A stretch of 64,000 nucleotides of DNA from CAZJHD01 sp964545855 (GTDB taxonomy: Bacteria; Planctomycetota; UBA1135; JACQFD01): assembly GCA_964545855.1 (NCBI GenBank), contig CAZJHD010000006.1, forward strand, positions 1-64,000, in the 5' to 3' direction. The notes beneath the pieces are model-generated. The model ran no database searches. It was not told where the DNA came from and was given only the letters and a program-made list of their open reading frames with translations. Shown one piece after another: positions 9,047 to 18,051 of this stretch. How positions within the stretch are numbered: position 1 is the stretch's first letter; each line of letters begins with the position of its first letter. The translations under genes and the position numbers were made by a program.

Positions 9047-9235
9047 GCCCCGCCTCCTCGCTCCCCGGAACGAACATCGGCGGCGCACCACCGATCCTCC
9101 CCGAGTTTTTCCTTGCCGTGCGCGGCGCGCGCTGGCGCCGATTCGTTCACGACCACATCGCGGGCTGCGCCCGCAACCCAATGGAATCCGTTCCGAGAAC
9201 CGTCGCGCGGCGGGCGCAGGCGCGCGCGTAGTAGC

Positions 9236-9736
9236 TCAGAGCACGTGCCCGATGTCCTGTCGCAGGAACAGGAAGATGTGGTAGAGCGTGAGCAGGACGT
9301 AGATGACCGTCCCGACCACGACGGCCGAGCGCGCGCGGCGGAAGTTCTTGTGCAGACAGAGCACGCCGAGCGCCACGCCGACGACCAGGGTCTTCGTGAG
9401 GACGAAGACCGTTGGCCCCTGGCGGATCAGCCAGTCGGCGATGGGATTGCCCTCGCTCCCGCCGCGCTGCAAGTAGACGAGCGTGAAGAACGAGTCGAGC
9501 ACGTTGAGGGCATTCAGCGCGAGCATCAGCGCGAACGCGCGGAGGCCGTAGACGTCGGTATACGTGTCGCTGTCGCCGCTCGCCCGGCGACCGCCGAGGA
9601 ACGAGTAGGCGCTGATCATCGGCGTCGGACGCGTGCGACGGTCGAGGTGCACCCGCGGATCGAAGGGCTCGTCGGACGCGCGCAACCTCTTCCCCGACGA
9701 CTCGTTCGCGGCGGCTCGGGAGGCGGAAGGTTCCAT
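9236..9736 (-). CDS. DUF5658-like small membrane protein
   Basis: This 166-residue protein has a polar N-terminus of about 50 residues followed by four hydrophobic segments. They start around AFALMLALNALNVLDSFF and continue through TVFVLTKTLVVGVALGVL to VIYVLLTLYHIFLFL. The N-D-x-F/T-L first helix and the N-P-I-A-D loop resemble DUF5658 proteins, whose function is unknown. The start codon lies 14 nt after the truD stop, so it is probably the last gene of the glycosyltransferase-truD operon. The start ATG (MEPSASR) was chosen for its position just after truD; a second ATG (MISAYSF) lies 39 codons inside. Confidence 0.65.
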   Translation of the reverse strand: MEPSASRAAANESSGKRLRASDEPFDPRVHLDRRTRPTPMISAYSFLGGRRASGDSDTYTDVYGLRAFALMLALNALNVLDSFFTLVYLQRGGSEGNPIADWLIRQGPTVFVLTKTLVVGVALGVLCLHKNFRRARSAVVVGTVIYVLLTLYHIFLFLRQDIGHVL

Positions 9737-9750
9737 CGGCGGTCCCCTCC

Positions 9751-10851
9751 CTATCGGTCGGCGGCCGAGGTCGGATGGAGCACGGAGACGCCGATCTGGC
9801 GGAGGCACTCCGTGGCATAGCTCCCGGGCGGGAGGGAGAAGCGCAGCCGGAGACCTTCGTCGACGAGGTCGCACGCGAGATCGCCGACGGGGACCCGCAG
9901 CGGGCGCCGCGCGCCGCGCGCCTCGTGGCCGAGCGGCAGCGAGGCGAAGTCGTCGAGGGCGAGACCCATCTCCTCCATCACGGCCTCCTCGTCGGCGAGC
10001 GACGCGCCGCCCGGCCGCAGGAGACGCGGGCCCGGGAGCGGCCCCGACGGAGAGACCTCGAAGCGATCGGCGCGCGGCTGCTCGGCGCGGGCGTCCTCGA
10101 CGAGGAAGCAGGCGCCGTTCCGGTGGATCCAGGCCGCGTCGCCGTCGCGCAGGGATCCGAGCGCCGGCATCCTGCGCGCGAGCACGCGGTCGAAGACCTC
10201 CGACTGCACCGACGAGATCAGCAGCGCACGCAGGCGCCGGTCGACCCGTCGCGGATCGGTGCCCTGGTGCGCCGCGAAGCTCGCGAAGTCGCCGCGCAGG
10301 AGGGCGAGACCCGCCCGCAGCGACGCGCCGCCGCGGCCGAAGCGCTGGGGTCCGTAGGCGTTCGGGAGCCCCGCCGCGAGGAGACGGTCGAGCGCGGCTC
10401 GCGCATGGCGCGCGTCGTCCGCGCCGGCACCGCGGAGAAGGACGCCGAAGCGATTCCCGCTCCCGTGTCCGACGCGCAGCTTGCTCCCGTGGCGCTCGGC
10501 CCGGAGCACGCGGACGCCGTTCACGGTCCAGCCGCGGAGACGCTCGGGCTCCACGTGCTCGATGGAGATCCACTGGCGCGACAGGGCCTGTGCGTCCTTC
10601 ATCCCCGCGAGCCCGAAGGCGCGCGCGGGACGGTCGAGGAAGCGCGCGAGCCGGCGCACCGCCTCGAGCGTCGGGATCCCCCGCTTCTCGATCCAGAGGA
10701 AGAGGTGCGTGCCCTCGCCGGCGGGCTGGTAGGCGAGACGCTCCTCCACCTCGAAGTCCTCGGGACGGCTGCCGAAGACGCCCCGGAGCGGCGCCGTGCC
10801 GGGATCGAGCAACGGCACGATCGCGGGCGCGATCTCCGGGGCCGCCGTCAC
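9751..10851 (-). CDS. truD: tRNA pseudouridine(13) synthase TruD
   Basis: TruD converts uridine 13 of some tRNAs to pseudouridine. The 366-residue length fits the family. The active-site segment GLAGMKDAQALSRQW contains the family KD pair with the catalytic aspartate, and NRFGVLLRG and NAYGPQRFGRGG are further TruD signatures. The GTG start at 10851 overlaps the stop of the upstream glycosyltransferase (GTGA, 10848-10851). A tRNA-modification enzyme behind sugar transferases looks like co-transcription without functional linkage. Confidence 0.93.
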   Translation of the reverse strand: MTAAPEIAPAIVPLLDPGTAPLRGVFGSRPEDFEVEERLAYQPAGEGTHLFLWIEKRGIPTLEAVRRLARFLDRPARAFGLAGMKDAQALSRQWISIEHVEPERLRGWTVNGVRVLRAERHGSKLRVGHGSGNRFGVLLRGAGADDARHARAALDRLLAAGLPNAYGPQRFGRGGASLRAGLALLRGDFASFAAHQGTDPRRVDRRLRALLISSVQSEVFDRVLARRMPALGSLRDGDAAWIHRNGACFLVEDARAEQPRADRFEVSPSGPLPGPRLLRPGGASLADEEAVMEEMGLALDDFASLPLGHEARGARRPLRVPVGDLACDLVDEGLRLRFSLPPGSYATECLRQIGVSVLHPTSAADR

Positions 10852-11990
10852 GCTCCGGCCGCCACCTCGCGGAGGACGTCGAGGGTCTCCTCCACCATCC
10901 GGTCGATGCCGAAGCGCTCGACGACCCAGGCGCGGCCCGCCCGGCCGAGCGCGCGGCCGCGGTCGTCCCGGCGCGCGAGATCGAGGAACGCGCGCGCGAA
11001 GGCGGCGGGATCGCGCGGCGGCACCAGGTGGCCCGCGATCCCGTCGGGCACCACCTCCGGCACGGCGGAGACGTTCGTCGCGACGACCGGCAGACCCGCC
11101 GCCATCGCCTCGAGGAAGACGAGGCCGAGCCCCTCCCAGAGCGAGCTCATGGCGAAGGCGTCGCTCGCGGCGAGGAGGCGCGGCACGTCGCGGCGGATGC
11201 CGAGGAAGCGCACGCGGTCACCGAGATCGAGCGCGCGGGCGTGTGCCTCGGCGCGCCTGCGGTGGTCGCCGAAGGGATCGTCGCCGACGAGCAGGAGCCG
11301 GAGGGCGGGAGCCTCCGCGACGGCTCGCGCGAAGCCCTCCAGCAGCACGTCGTGGGCCTTCTGCGGCGCGAAGCGCGCGACGCAGACGATCACGAAGGCG
11401 TCGGCGGCGAGGCCGAGCTCCTCGCGGACGCCGTCGCCGCGCGCCTCGGCGAAGGGCGCCGGATCGAGCCCGTAGTAGATGCGCCGGATCCTGCGGGGAT
11501 CGACGCGGCCGTGCTCGGCGACGAATCGCCCCACGTGATCCGAGAGCACGATCACGCGCCGGTCGAGCGTCGAGAGGAGCCCATGCAGCCGCGAGAACCG
11601 GGGGTCGAGCAGCGCGCGCTCGTCGTTGTGCTTGGAGGCGAGGAGCCGACGGGAGAGACCCGCGAGCCACGCCGCCACGGCGCCGGCGCCGTCGGCCTTG
11701 AGGAGATGGGTGTGCACCACGTCGGGCCGCGCGCGCCGCAGGAACCGCGCGAGACCCAGGCACGCGCCCGGCGCCGCGAGGGCCGTCTCCATCGCGATCT
11801 TCCGCACGGGCACGCCCGACCGCAGGAACTCCGGCGCGAGCTCGCCGGCGCCCTTCAGGTAGACGACCTCCGGCCGATGGCCGCGCGCCGCGAGACCGCG
11901 CACGAGCGCCAGCAGATGCATCTCGGCGCCGCCGACGCCGAGCGTCGTGATCACCTCGACGATCCGCAGGCCCGGCGCGGTGCCGCTCAC
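10848..11990 (-). CDS. GT4-type glycosyltransferase
   Basis: A 380-residue retaining glycosyltransferase with two Rossmann-like halves. The N-terminal acceptor domain opens with RIVEVITTLGVGGAEMHLL, typical of GT4 enzymes. The C-terminal donor domain carries CVARFAPQKAHDVLLEGF and the E-x7-E motif in WEGLGLVFLEAMAAG, which binds the nucleotide sugar. Its neighbours are a second glycosyltransferase and a polyprenyl-phosphate sugar transferase, so it probably adds a sugar to a surface polysaccharide precursor on the cytoplasmic face of the membrane. The GTG start overlaps the upstream stop by 4 nt. Donor and acceptor cannot be read from the sequence. Confidence 0.88.
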   Translation of the reverse strand: MSGTAPGLRIVEVITTLGVGGAEMHLLALVRGLAARGHRPEVVYLKGAGELAPEFLRSGVPVRKIAMETALAAPGACLGLARFLRRARPDVVHTHLLKADGAGAVAAWLAGLSRRLLASKHNDERALLDPRFSRLHGLLSTLDRRVIVLSDHVGRFVAEHGRVDPRRIRRIYYGLDPAPFAEARGDGVREELGLAADAFVIVCVARFAPQKAHDVLLEGFARAVAEAPALRLLLVGDDPFGDHRRRAEAHARALDLGDRVRFLGIRRDVPRLLAASDAFAMSSLWEGLGLVFLEAMAAGLPVVATNVSAVPEVVPDGIAGHLVPPRDPAAFARAFLDLARRDDRGRALGRAGRAWVVERFGIDRMVEETLDVLREVAAGA

Positions 11991-13192
11991 CGCGCGACCT
12001 CCTCGTAGAGCGCCGCCGTGGCCTCGACCATGCGGTCGACTCCGTAGCGCTCCCGCGCCCGCGTGCGTCCCGCGGCGCCGAGACGCTCGCGGAGCGCTCC
12101 GTCGCGGGCGAGCTCCGCCAGGGCGCGGGCGAGCGCTTCCGCGTCCCCGACGGGCACGAGCCGTCCCGTGGCGTCGTCGACGACGGCGTCCCGCGAGCCG
12201 TTGGTCGCCGTCGCGAGCACGGGCCGTCCCGCGGCCATGGCCTCGAGGACGGCGTAGGGCATTCCCTCCCAGCGCGACGGGCAGAGGGCCACGTCGCAGG
12301 CCGCGAGCAGGCGCGGCACGTCGTCGCGGTGGCCCAGACGCAGCACGTCGCGCGCGAGACCGTGGCGCGCGATCGCCGCCTCGACGCTCGCGCCGTAGGC
12401 CGGATCGGAGACGCCGCCCGCGAGGGCGAGGAGCGGACGGCGCTCCGCCGGGATCCGCGCGAGGGCGTCGACGGCCTCGAGCTGTCCCTTCGCCGGGTTC
12501 CAGAGGGCGACCACGAGGGCGACCGTTCGGCCCGGCTCCCAGCCGAGCTCCGCCCGCGCGCGGTCGCGCGGCGGCGCCTCGGCGAAGGGCCGCGGGTCGA
12601 TCCCGTTCTCGACGACACGGATCCGATCCGCCGGGACGATCTTGAGGCGCCGCGCCTGCTCCGCCTCCGAGGGCGAGACGCAGACCAATCGGTCGGTCCT
12701 CCGTCCGAGCATCCGCTCGATTCCGTAGAAGAGCGCGCGCTTGCCCCGCGAGAACCCGCCGGCGAAGGCGAAGGCGAAGGTGTGCGGCGTGTGGACGCGC
12801 TTGCCGACGCGCTCGCGCAGCGACGCGAGACGCCCGAGCACGCCCGCCTTCGACGAGTGCGTGTGCACGACGTCGAACCGGCCCTCGCGCACGATGCGGC
12901 GCAGCTCGCGGCCGTGGGCGCGGTCGCGGAGCGGATCGATGGCGCGCACCATCGGGAGCTCGATCGCCTCGCGTCCAGCGCGGCGGACCTCCTCCAGGTC
13001 GCGGCGGAACGTCGGATCGCGCTCGGCGCTCGCGACGACGGTCACCGCGAAACGGTCGCGCGGGAGACCGAGAGCGAGCTGCGCGAGGTGGCGACGCGTG
13101 CCCCCGATCGTGCACTCCATGACGAGGAGGATCCGGAGCGGACTCCGCGGCGCGCTCTCGGGATGCTCTCGGGGCGTCGGTGCGGCGGTCAG
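11987..13192 (-). CDS. GT4-type glycosyltransferase with probable CTG start
   Basis: This is a 401-residue GT4-family enzyme. The acceptor domain begins RILLVMECTIGGTRRHL. The donor domain contains VVALWNPAKGQLEAVDAL and the E-x7-E motif in RWEGMPYAVLEAMAAG. No ATG or GTG lies ahead of the first beta strand, and the only ATG (inside LLVMEC) would delete that strand. The best start is CTG at 13192, which overlaps the TGA of the upstream sugar transferase (CTGA, 13189-13192) just as the other couplings here do. The role is probably the second sugar addition in a surface glycan repeat unit. Donor and acceptor are unknown. Confidence 0.82.
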   Translation of the reverse strand: MTAAPTPREHPESAPRSPLRILLVMECTIGGTRRHLAQLALGLPRDRFAVTVVASAERDPTFRRDLEEVRRAGREAIELPMVRAIDPLRDRAHGRELRRIVREGRFDVVHTHSSKAGVLGRLASLRERVGKRVHTPHTFAFAFAGGFSRGKRALFYGIERMLGRRTDRLVCVSPSEAEQARRLKIVPADRIRVVENGIDPRPFAEAPPRDRARAELGWEPGRTVALVVALWNPAKGQLEAVDALARIPAERRPLLALAGGVSDPAYGASVEAAIARHGLARDVLRLGHRDDVPRLLAACDVALCPSRWEGMPYAVLEAMAAGRPVLATATNGSRDAVVDDATGRLVPVGDAEALARALAELARDGALRERLGAAGRTRARERYGVDRMVEATAALYEEVAR

Positions 13193-14652
13193 CGGGCGCC
13201 GGTCCCCTTCACGAGCGCGAAGGGCGTGAGGAAGAGGATCACCAGGTCGAGCACGAGCGACTGGTGCTCGACGTAGTAGAGGTCGTAGTCGAGGTTCGCG
13301 TGGATCGGACGCCGCCGCGCGTAGGAGATCTGCCAGAGCCCGGTGATGCCCGGCTTCACGGCGAGGCGCGCGCGGTCGGCCTCCGAGTAGCCCTGCACGA
13401 CGAAGGGCATCTCCGGCCTCGGACCGACGAGGCTCATCTCCCCCTTCAGCACGTTCCAGAACTGCGGGATCTCGTCGATGCTGAGCCGGCGCAGCCATCG
13501 GCCGAGGGCGGTGACGCGCGGATCGTCGGAGCGCTGCGGCTTGATCGCGTCCGTCGACACCTCCGCGCGCATCGTCCGGAACTTCAGCATCTCGAAGACG
13601 CGGCCGTCCTTGCCGATCCGCTTCTGCCGGAAGAAGGCGGAGCCCCGCGATTCCCACTTGATGAGGATCGGGAGCACGAGGAAGAACGGGAGGTTCAGGA
13701 GGAGGAAGGAGATCGCGCCCGCGAGGTCGATCACGCGCTTCACGATGGAGAGCGAGAGGCTCTGGACCGTTCGCCGCGGCACGATGAGCGGGATCGAGTC
13801 GAGCCGCTCGATCTGCACCGGATAGGAGAGCACCTGCCAGAGGCGAGGCACCACGCAGACCTCGACGCCGAGGCTGCGCCCTCGGCGCACGATCTCCAGG
13901 ATCCGGGTCTCGTCGCTCTCCGGCGTCGACACGAAGATCGTGCGCACCTTCCGCTCGGCGACGCACCGCTCGAGGTCGGCCGTCGTGCCGATGACCGGCA
14001 CGCCGTCGACGCGCTTGCCCTGCAGATCGGGGTCGTCGTCGAGGAACCCCCGCAGGTTCCAGCCGATCGTCGGGGAGACGATGAGCTTCTCGCGGATCTT
14101 CTGTCCCACGGGACCCGCGCCGACGATCAGGACGTGGTGATGGCCGATCCCCCGGCGGTGCGCCGCCTGGATCAGCTTGAAGAAGAGGAAGCGCTCGGAG
14201 GCGACGAAGAGGAACAGGAAGGCGAAGGAGAAGACGATCGTCCCTCGCGAGAGCTTCTCGTCGTCGATGCGGAAGAGGAAGAACTGCTCGAGGCCGACGA
14301 GGACGATGGGGCGGCCGGCTCCCACGTGCGGCTCCGGGTTCCGCAGGAGGAAGACGAGCGCGTTCACGATGAGGAACGCGATGATCGCGCTCCGTCCGAG
14401 CCGCTCGAACTCCTGCACGTTCAGGAGGCTCTTGCGCGTCGAGTACATGCCCGTCGCGCCGAAGAGCGCCAGCGTGACGCCGAGCGTCCAGAGGAAGATC
14501 GGGTAGTACTCCTCGCGCGGCAGCCGGAACCCGTAGTCGCCGAGGAGCTGCATCAGCTGGAAGCCGGCGAGGCAGCCGGCCGCGATGGCCAGTGCGTCGA
14601 CGGCGACCTGGAACCCGAGCAGGATCCTTTCGAAGTGGCGGCGGATGTTCAC
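13189..14652 (-). CDS. Polyprenyl-phosphate sugar-1-phosphate transferase (WcaJ/CpsE-like)
   Basis: This 487-residue integral membrane enzyme should start exopolysaccharide repeat synthesis by moving a hexose-1-phosphate onto undecaprenyl phosphate. About four or five N-terminal membrane helices (residues 10-165) lead into a CoA-binding-like Rossmann region (VLIVGAGPVGQKI). After one more hydrophobic segment comes the catalytic sugar-transferase domain, with FFRQKRIGKDGRVFEMLKF, the DDPRVTALGRWLRR block, DEIPQFWNV and LVGPRPE. The GTG start at 14652 is followed downstream by two glycosyltransferases in a coupled run. A possible promoter (TTGACC, 16-nt spacing, GACATT) overlaps the end of the nucleosidase gene just upstream. 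Confidence 0.93.
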   Translation of the reverse strand: MNIRRHFERILLGFQVAVDALAIAAGCLAGFQLMQLLGDYGFRLPREEYYPIFLWTLGVTLALFGATGMYSTRKSLLNVQEFERLGRSAIIAFLIVNALVFLLRNPEPHVGAGRPIVLVGLEQFFLFRIDDEKLSRGTIVFSFAFLFLFVASERFLFFKLIQAAHRRGIGHHHVLIVGAGPVGQKIREKLIVSPTIGWNLRGFLDDDPDLQGKRVDGVPVIGTTADLERCVAERKVRTIFVSTPESDETRILEIVRRGRSLGVEVCVVPRLWQVLSYPVQIERLDSIPLIVPRRTVQSLSLSIVKRVIDLAGAISFLLLNLPFFLVLPILIKWESRGSAFFRQKRIGKDGRVFEMLKFRTMRAEVSTDAIKPQRSDDPRVTALGRWLRRLSIDEIPQFWNVLKGEMSLVGPRPEMPFVVQGYSEADRARLAVKPGITGLWQISYARRRPIHANLDYDLYYVEHQSLVLDLVILFLTPFALVKGTGAR

Positions 14653-14724
14653 GCCGAGGACGGGGCAGTGCGGAGCGAGGGTGGCGGGGGCACCGGTGGA
14701 AATGTCCCCCCTCCGGGCCAGAGG

Positions 14725-15435
14725 TCAAGCGAGCCGTGGAGGAGCGGAAGAAAGAGCATGACCGCGGAGCCAGGCGAGTGCCACCCGGGACGGAATCGGC
14801 GCCAGCGCGGGGAAGTGCTTCCGGAACTCCCGGAGAGCGAAGGGGCCCGCCCGGTCGGTCGCCACGCGAAGGATCGCGTGGGGGATCCCGAGGGATGCGG
14901 CCACGCAGCCGGCGGCGGCTCCCTCCATCTCGACGACGAGGGGACGGTCGCGACGGAAGGCGAAGCGCAGGCGCAGGCGGCGCCGGAAGGTGACGCAGGC
15001 GCGGTCGCCCGTGAGCACGGTCCCCTCGCGGACGGAACCCGGCAGAACGAGCGTCCGGGCCGTCGCGACGAGCTCCGCGCGGAGCGCCGCGTCGGCGGTC
15101 GCGCGCCTCCCCTCCCGCACGCCGAGGTCGTGCTGGATGCCCTCCGTCGCGAGGACGAGGTCTCCCACGCGGACGGCCGATGCGAGGGCGCCGGCGGTTC
15201 CGAGGACGACCATCGCCCGCGGCGCGAAGCGATGGGCGAGCTCCGCCGCCGTCCGGGCCGCGGCCACCTTCCCGATGCCGCAGCGAACGACGACGACGGG
15301 CGTGCCGCCCACCTCCCCGACACGGAAGCGCAGACCGGCCGCCGCCACCTCGTGCGCCCCCTCGACCGCGTCGTGGAGCTCCCGCCCCTCGGGCTCGAGG
15401 GCGTGGAGGAGGGCGATGGGCGCGGTCGCGGGCAC
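14725..15435 (-). CDS. Nucleosidase/phosphorylase of the MTA/SAH nucleosidase (PNP_UDP_1) family
   Basis: The 236-residue single-domain protein belongs to the purine/uridine phosphorylase superfamily. Visible marks are the N-terminal IALLHALEPEGRELHDAV strand-helix, the RCGIGKVAAARTAAEL glycine loop, the GTAGAL segment, and VEMEGAAAGCVAASLGIP, which holds the ME substrate-binding pair. The substrate could be methylthioadenosine/S-adenosylhomocysteine, futalosine or a similar nucleoside, and I cannot choose between them. The GTG start (VPATAPIALL) places the first beta strand right at the N-terminus. It lies 72 nt before the exopolysaccharide operon on the same strand and is divergent from the spermidine-synthase-like gene. 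Confidence 0.75.
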   Translation of the reverse strand: MPATAPIALLHALEPEGRELHDAVEGAHEVAAAGLRFRVGEVGGTPVVVVRCGIGKVAAARTAAELAHRFAPRAMVVLGTAGALASAVRVGDLVLATEGIQHDLGVREGRRATADAALRAELVATARTLVLPGSVREGTVLTGDRACVTFRRRLRLRFAFRRDRPLVVEMEGAAAGCVAASLGIPHAILRVATDRAGPFALREFRKHFPALAPIPSRVALAWLRGHALSSAPPRLA

Positions 15436-15481
15436 GCGGGGCGGACGGAAGGCGCCGCGTTGCCGCGGGGCCCGTCCTCCC

Positions 15482-15487
15482 GACAAT
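15482..15487 (+). promoter_or_regulatory. Candidate -10 element close to the spermidine-synthase-like gene
   Basis: GACAAT lies 9 nt before the GTG start at 15497 and there is no Shine-Dalgarno sequence. It is a weak member of the set of -10-like hexamers that sit right before start codons in this window. Confidence 0.3.
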
Positions 15488-15496
15488 GCGCCCCCC

Positions 15497-17965
15497 GTGG
15501 CGCCCCAGCAAGCCGTTCGAGCCGACACCGTCGCGCGCCCTTCGAGGAGCGCACTCCCGTTCGGGCTCTCCTTCGCGTTCTTCGCGTCGGGGTTCGCGGC
15601 CCTCGTGGACGAGGTGGCGGCCGCTCGCTTCCTCTCGATCCCGCTCGGCGCCGACGCGCCGGCCCTGGCGGCCGTGCTCTCGGCGCTCCTCGTGGGCTTC
15701 GCCCTCGGCGGCGCCGGCGCCGGCTGGCTCCTCGCGCGCGGCGTCGAGGCGCGGCGCCTCGGCCTCGTCCTCGAGGCCGGGCTCGTGGTCTGCGCCCTCG
15801 CCGCGCCCTTCGCGCTGCCCGCCGTCGCTCCCTTCGTCGCGGCGGCGGGCGCGGCCCTCGGGCTCACGTCGCCGGCCTTCCACGGCGTTCGCTTCCTGAT
15901 CGCCCTCGCGGTCTGCCTGCCGCCGGCGCTCCTGATGGGAGCGACGTTCCCCGTCGCACTGCGTCTCGCGCGGGCATCGGGCCTCGAGGGGGCGCCGGCC
16001 GCGAGCGCCGTCTACGCGCCGAACACGCTCGGCGCCGCCGCCGGCGCTCTCGCCGCCGGGTTCGTCGCGCTCCCCTTCGTCGGCTACGGGGGCGCCTTCG
16101 CGCTCGCCGCCCTGGCGAACGCTCTCTCCTTCCTCGCGATCCTCCGGTGGGCGCCCCGGTCGTCCTCCCTCGACGAGGCGCCCGTGCGCGACCGCTCGCC
16201 CGTCCCCGTCGCGCCGCTCGTCGCGACCTTCGTCGCGGGCCTGAGCGCCTTCACGATGGAGGTGCTCCTCGCGCGCGCGGCGATCACGGTGTTCGGCGCG
16301 TCGACCTACGCCTTCACGGCGGTGCTCGTGGCCTTCCTCCTCGGCCTCTCCCTCGGCGCGCCCCTGGCACGCTCCGCGGGCACCGACCCCGCCGTCGCGC
16401 GCCGCCGTCTCGGCCACGCCCTCCTCGCCGCCGGCGCGCTCCTCGTCGCCGGCGTGCTCGGCTTCCGCTTCTACCTCGGCCTCGACGATCCCTTCCGCGC
16501 GTCGAATCGCTTCCCGCAGCTCGCGCAGCCGTGGATGCTCCCGCTCTACCAGGCGGTCGTGTCGCTCCTCCTGCTGCTGCCTCCGGCCCTCGCCCTGGGC
16601 GCCGCCTTCCCGCTCGCCGTCGCCGCGGCCCGCGGGCGCGGCGCCTCCGAGGACCGGGCGGCCGGCGCCGTCTACGCGTCCAACACCCTCGGCGCGCTCG
16701 CGGGCACGCTGCTCGCGACCTTCGTCCTCCTGCCGCAGCTCGGCACGCGGTACGGCCTCGCCGTGGCGATCCTCGCGCTCGCCGTCGGCGCCGGCGTCGC
16801 GCTGTGGCCGCGCACGGCTCTCACGCTCCTCCTGCCGCCGCTGGTCTTCGTTCTGATCGCCCTGCGCAGTGCACCGCCCGCGGGCACGACGCCGCTCTTC
16901 TTCCGCGAAGGTGTCGCGTCGACGGTCTCCGTGGAGAGCAGCGCCGGCGCCGACGGTCGCCCCATGCGTTCGATCTCCGTGAACGGGACGGTCGTCGCGA
17001 CGGAGGGGCTGCTCGATCTGCGCCTGCAGCGCACCCTCGGCCATCTGCCGGCGCTCCTGCACCCGGCGCCGAAGCGGACGCTCGTGATCGGTCTCGGCTC
17101 GGGAGTGACGGCGGGAGCGCTGGCGCGGACGCCCGGCGTCGAGTCGACGCGGATCGTCGAGCTCGAGCCCTTCGTCGTGGAGGCGGCGCGGCTCTTCGGG
17201 GAGACGAACCACGGAGTCGCGGCGGGCGGACTCCCGGGCGTCGAGATCGAGGTCGGCGACGGCCGGACCCACCTGCTCGCCACGGACGTCCGCTACGACG
17301 TCATCACCTGCGACCCGATCCATCCCTGGGTGGCCGGCGCGGGGAACCTCTACTCGCGCGAGTGCTTCCGCGCCGAGCGCGAGCGTCTCGCGCCGGGCGG
17401 GGTCGTCGCCCTGTGGCTCCCCCTCTACAAGCTGCGCACGGAAGACCTGCGCGTCGTCGCGAAGACCTTTACCGCCGAGCTCTCCCCCTGCGCGCTCTAC
17501 GTGACCGGCTACGACGCGATCCTGATCGGCGGCGACGGCGCGCTCCCGACCGTCGACGTCGCCGCGCTGCGCGAGCGGTTCGCACGCGTGGCCGAGGATC
17601 TCCGCGAGGTGGAGATCCACGACGTGGAGGAGCTGCTCTCCGGATTCGCGATGGACGACGCCGCGCTCCGCGCCTTCGCGGGCGACGCTCCGTCGAACAC
17701 CGACGCGCGGCCGCTCCTCGAGTACCGGGCGCCGATGCTCTACCTCACGAGCTACGCGACGGAGTTCCTCGCGGACGTGCGGCGCCGCACCGTCGATCCG
17801 AGGGAGCTCTTCGGCTCCGCCGCGGGGATCGATCCGGCCGCCGCGGCGCGCGCCGTCGAGCGCCGGGGCCGCGCCATCGACCGGTTCCTGGAGCAGGTGC
17901 AGGGCGACGTCCGGGCGGCCATCGCGGCCGCCTCGGCGGCGCTGCGGGAGCCGCGCGCGCGCTGA
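15497..17965 (+). CDS. Multi-pass membrane protein fused to a spermidine-synthase-like domain
   Basis: An 822-residue fusion. The first ~470 residues contain many hydrophobic helices arranged as two similar halves, each with an L-x-M/L-G-A-x-F-P motif (LLMGATFPVAL and ALGAAFPLAV) and the A-x-x-V-Y-A-x-N-T-L-G-A motif. The last ~280 residues form a Rossmann methyltransferase/aminopropyltransferase-like domain with TLVIGLGSGVTAGAL and the CDPIHPWVAGAGNLYS active-site loop. Such fusions are common in planctomycetes and proteobacteria and are usually annotated only as spermidine synthase-like. Real polyamine synthase activity is uncertain. The GTG start at 15497 gives the shortest sensible N-terminus before helix 1. 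Confidence 0.85.
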   Translation: MAPQQAVRADTVARPSRSALPFGLSFAFFASGFAALVDEVAAARFLSIPLGADAPALAAVLSALLVGFALGGAGAGWLLARGVEARRLGLVLEAGLVVCALAAPFALPAVAPFVAAAGAALGLTSPAFHGVRFLIALAVCLPPALLMGATFPVALRLARASGLEGAPAASAVYAPNTLGAAAGALAAGFVALPFVGYGGAFALAALANALSFLAILRWAPRSSSLDEAPVRDRSPVPVAPLVATFVAGLSAFTMEVLLARAAITVFGASTYAFTAVLVAFLLGLSLGAPLARSAGTDPAVARRRLGHALLAAGALLVAGVLGFRFYLGLDDPFRASNRFPQLAQPWMLPLYQAVVSLLLLLPPALALGAAFPLAVAAARGRGASEDRAAGAVYASNTLGALAGTLLATFVLLPQLGTRYGLAVAILALAVGAGVALWPRTALTLLLPPLVFVLIALRSAPPAGTTPLFFREGVASTVSVESSAGADGRPMRSISVNGTVVATEGLLDLRLQRTLGHLPALLHPAPKRTLVIGLGSGVTAGALARTPGVESTRIVELEPFVVEAARLFGETNHGVAAGGLPGVEIEVGDGRTHLLATDVRYDVITCDPIHPWVAGAGNLYSRECFRAERERLAPGGVVALWLPLYKLRTEDLRVVAKTFTAELSPCALYVTGYDAILIGGDGALPTVDVAALRERFARVAEDLREVEIHDVEELLSGFAMDDAALRAFAGDAPSNTDARPLLEYRAPMLYLTSYATEFLADVRRRTVDPRELFGSAAGIDPAAAARAVERRGRAIDRFLEQVQGDVRAAIAAASAALREPRAR

Positions 17966-18051
17966 GGCGGCGACGGCGCGGGCAGGACGCCGTCCGTCGC
18001 CGCGGTTGCGGCCGCCATCGGCGCGGGGCAGACTCGCGCATTCCACCCCAG

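Noticed and set aside
9160..9174. GCGGGC-TGC-GCCCGC hairpin as terminator of the truD operon
   Set aside because: A 6-bp GC palindrome is expected often in DNA of this composition and no T-run follows. Support was too weak to list as a feature.
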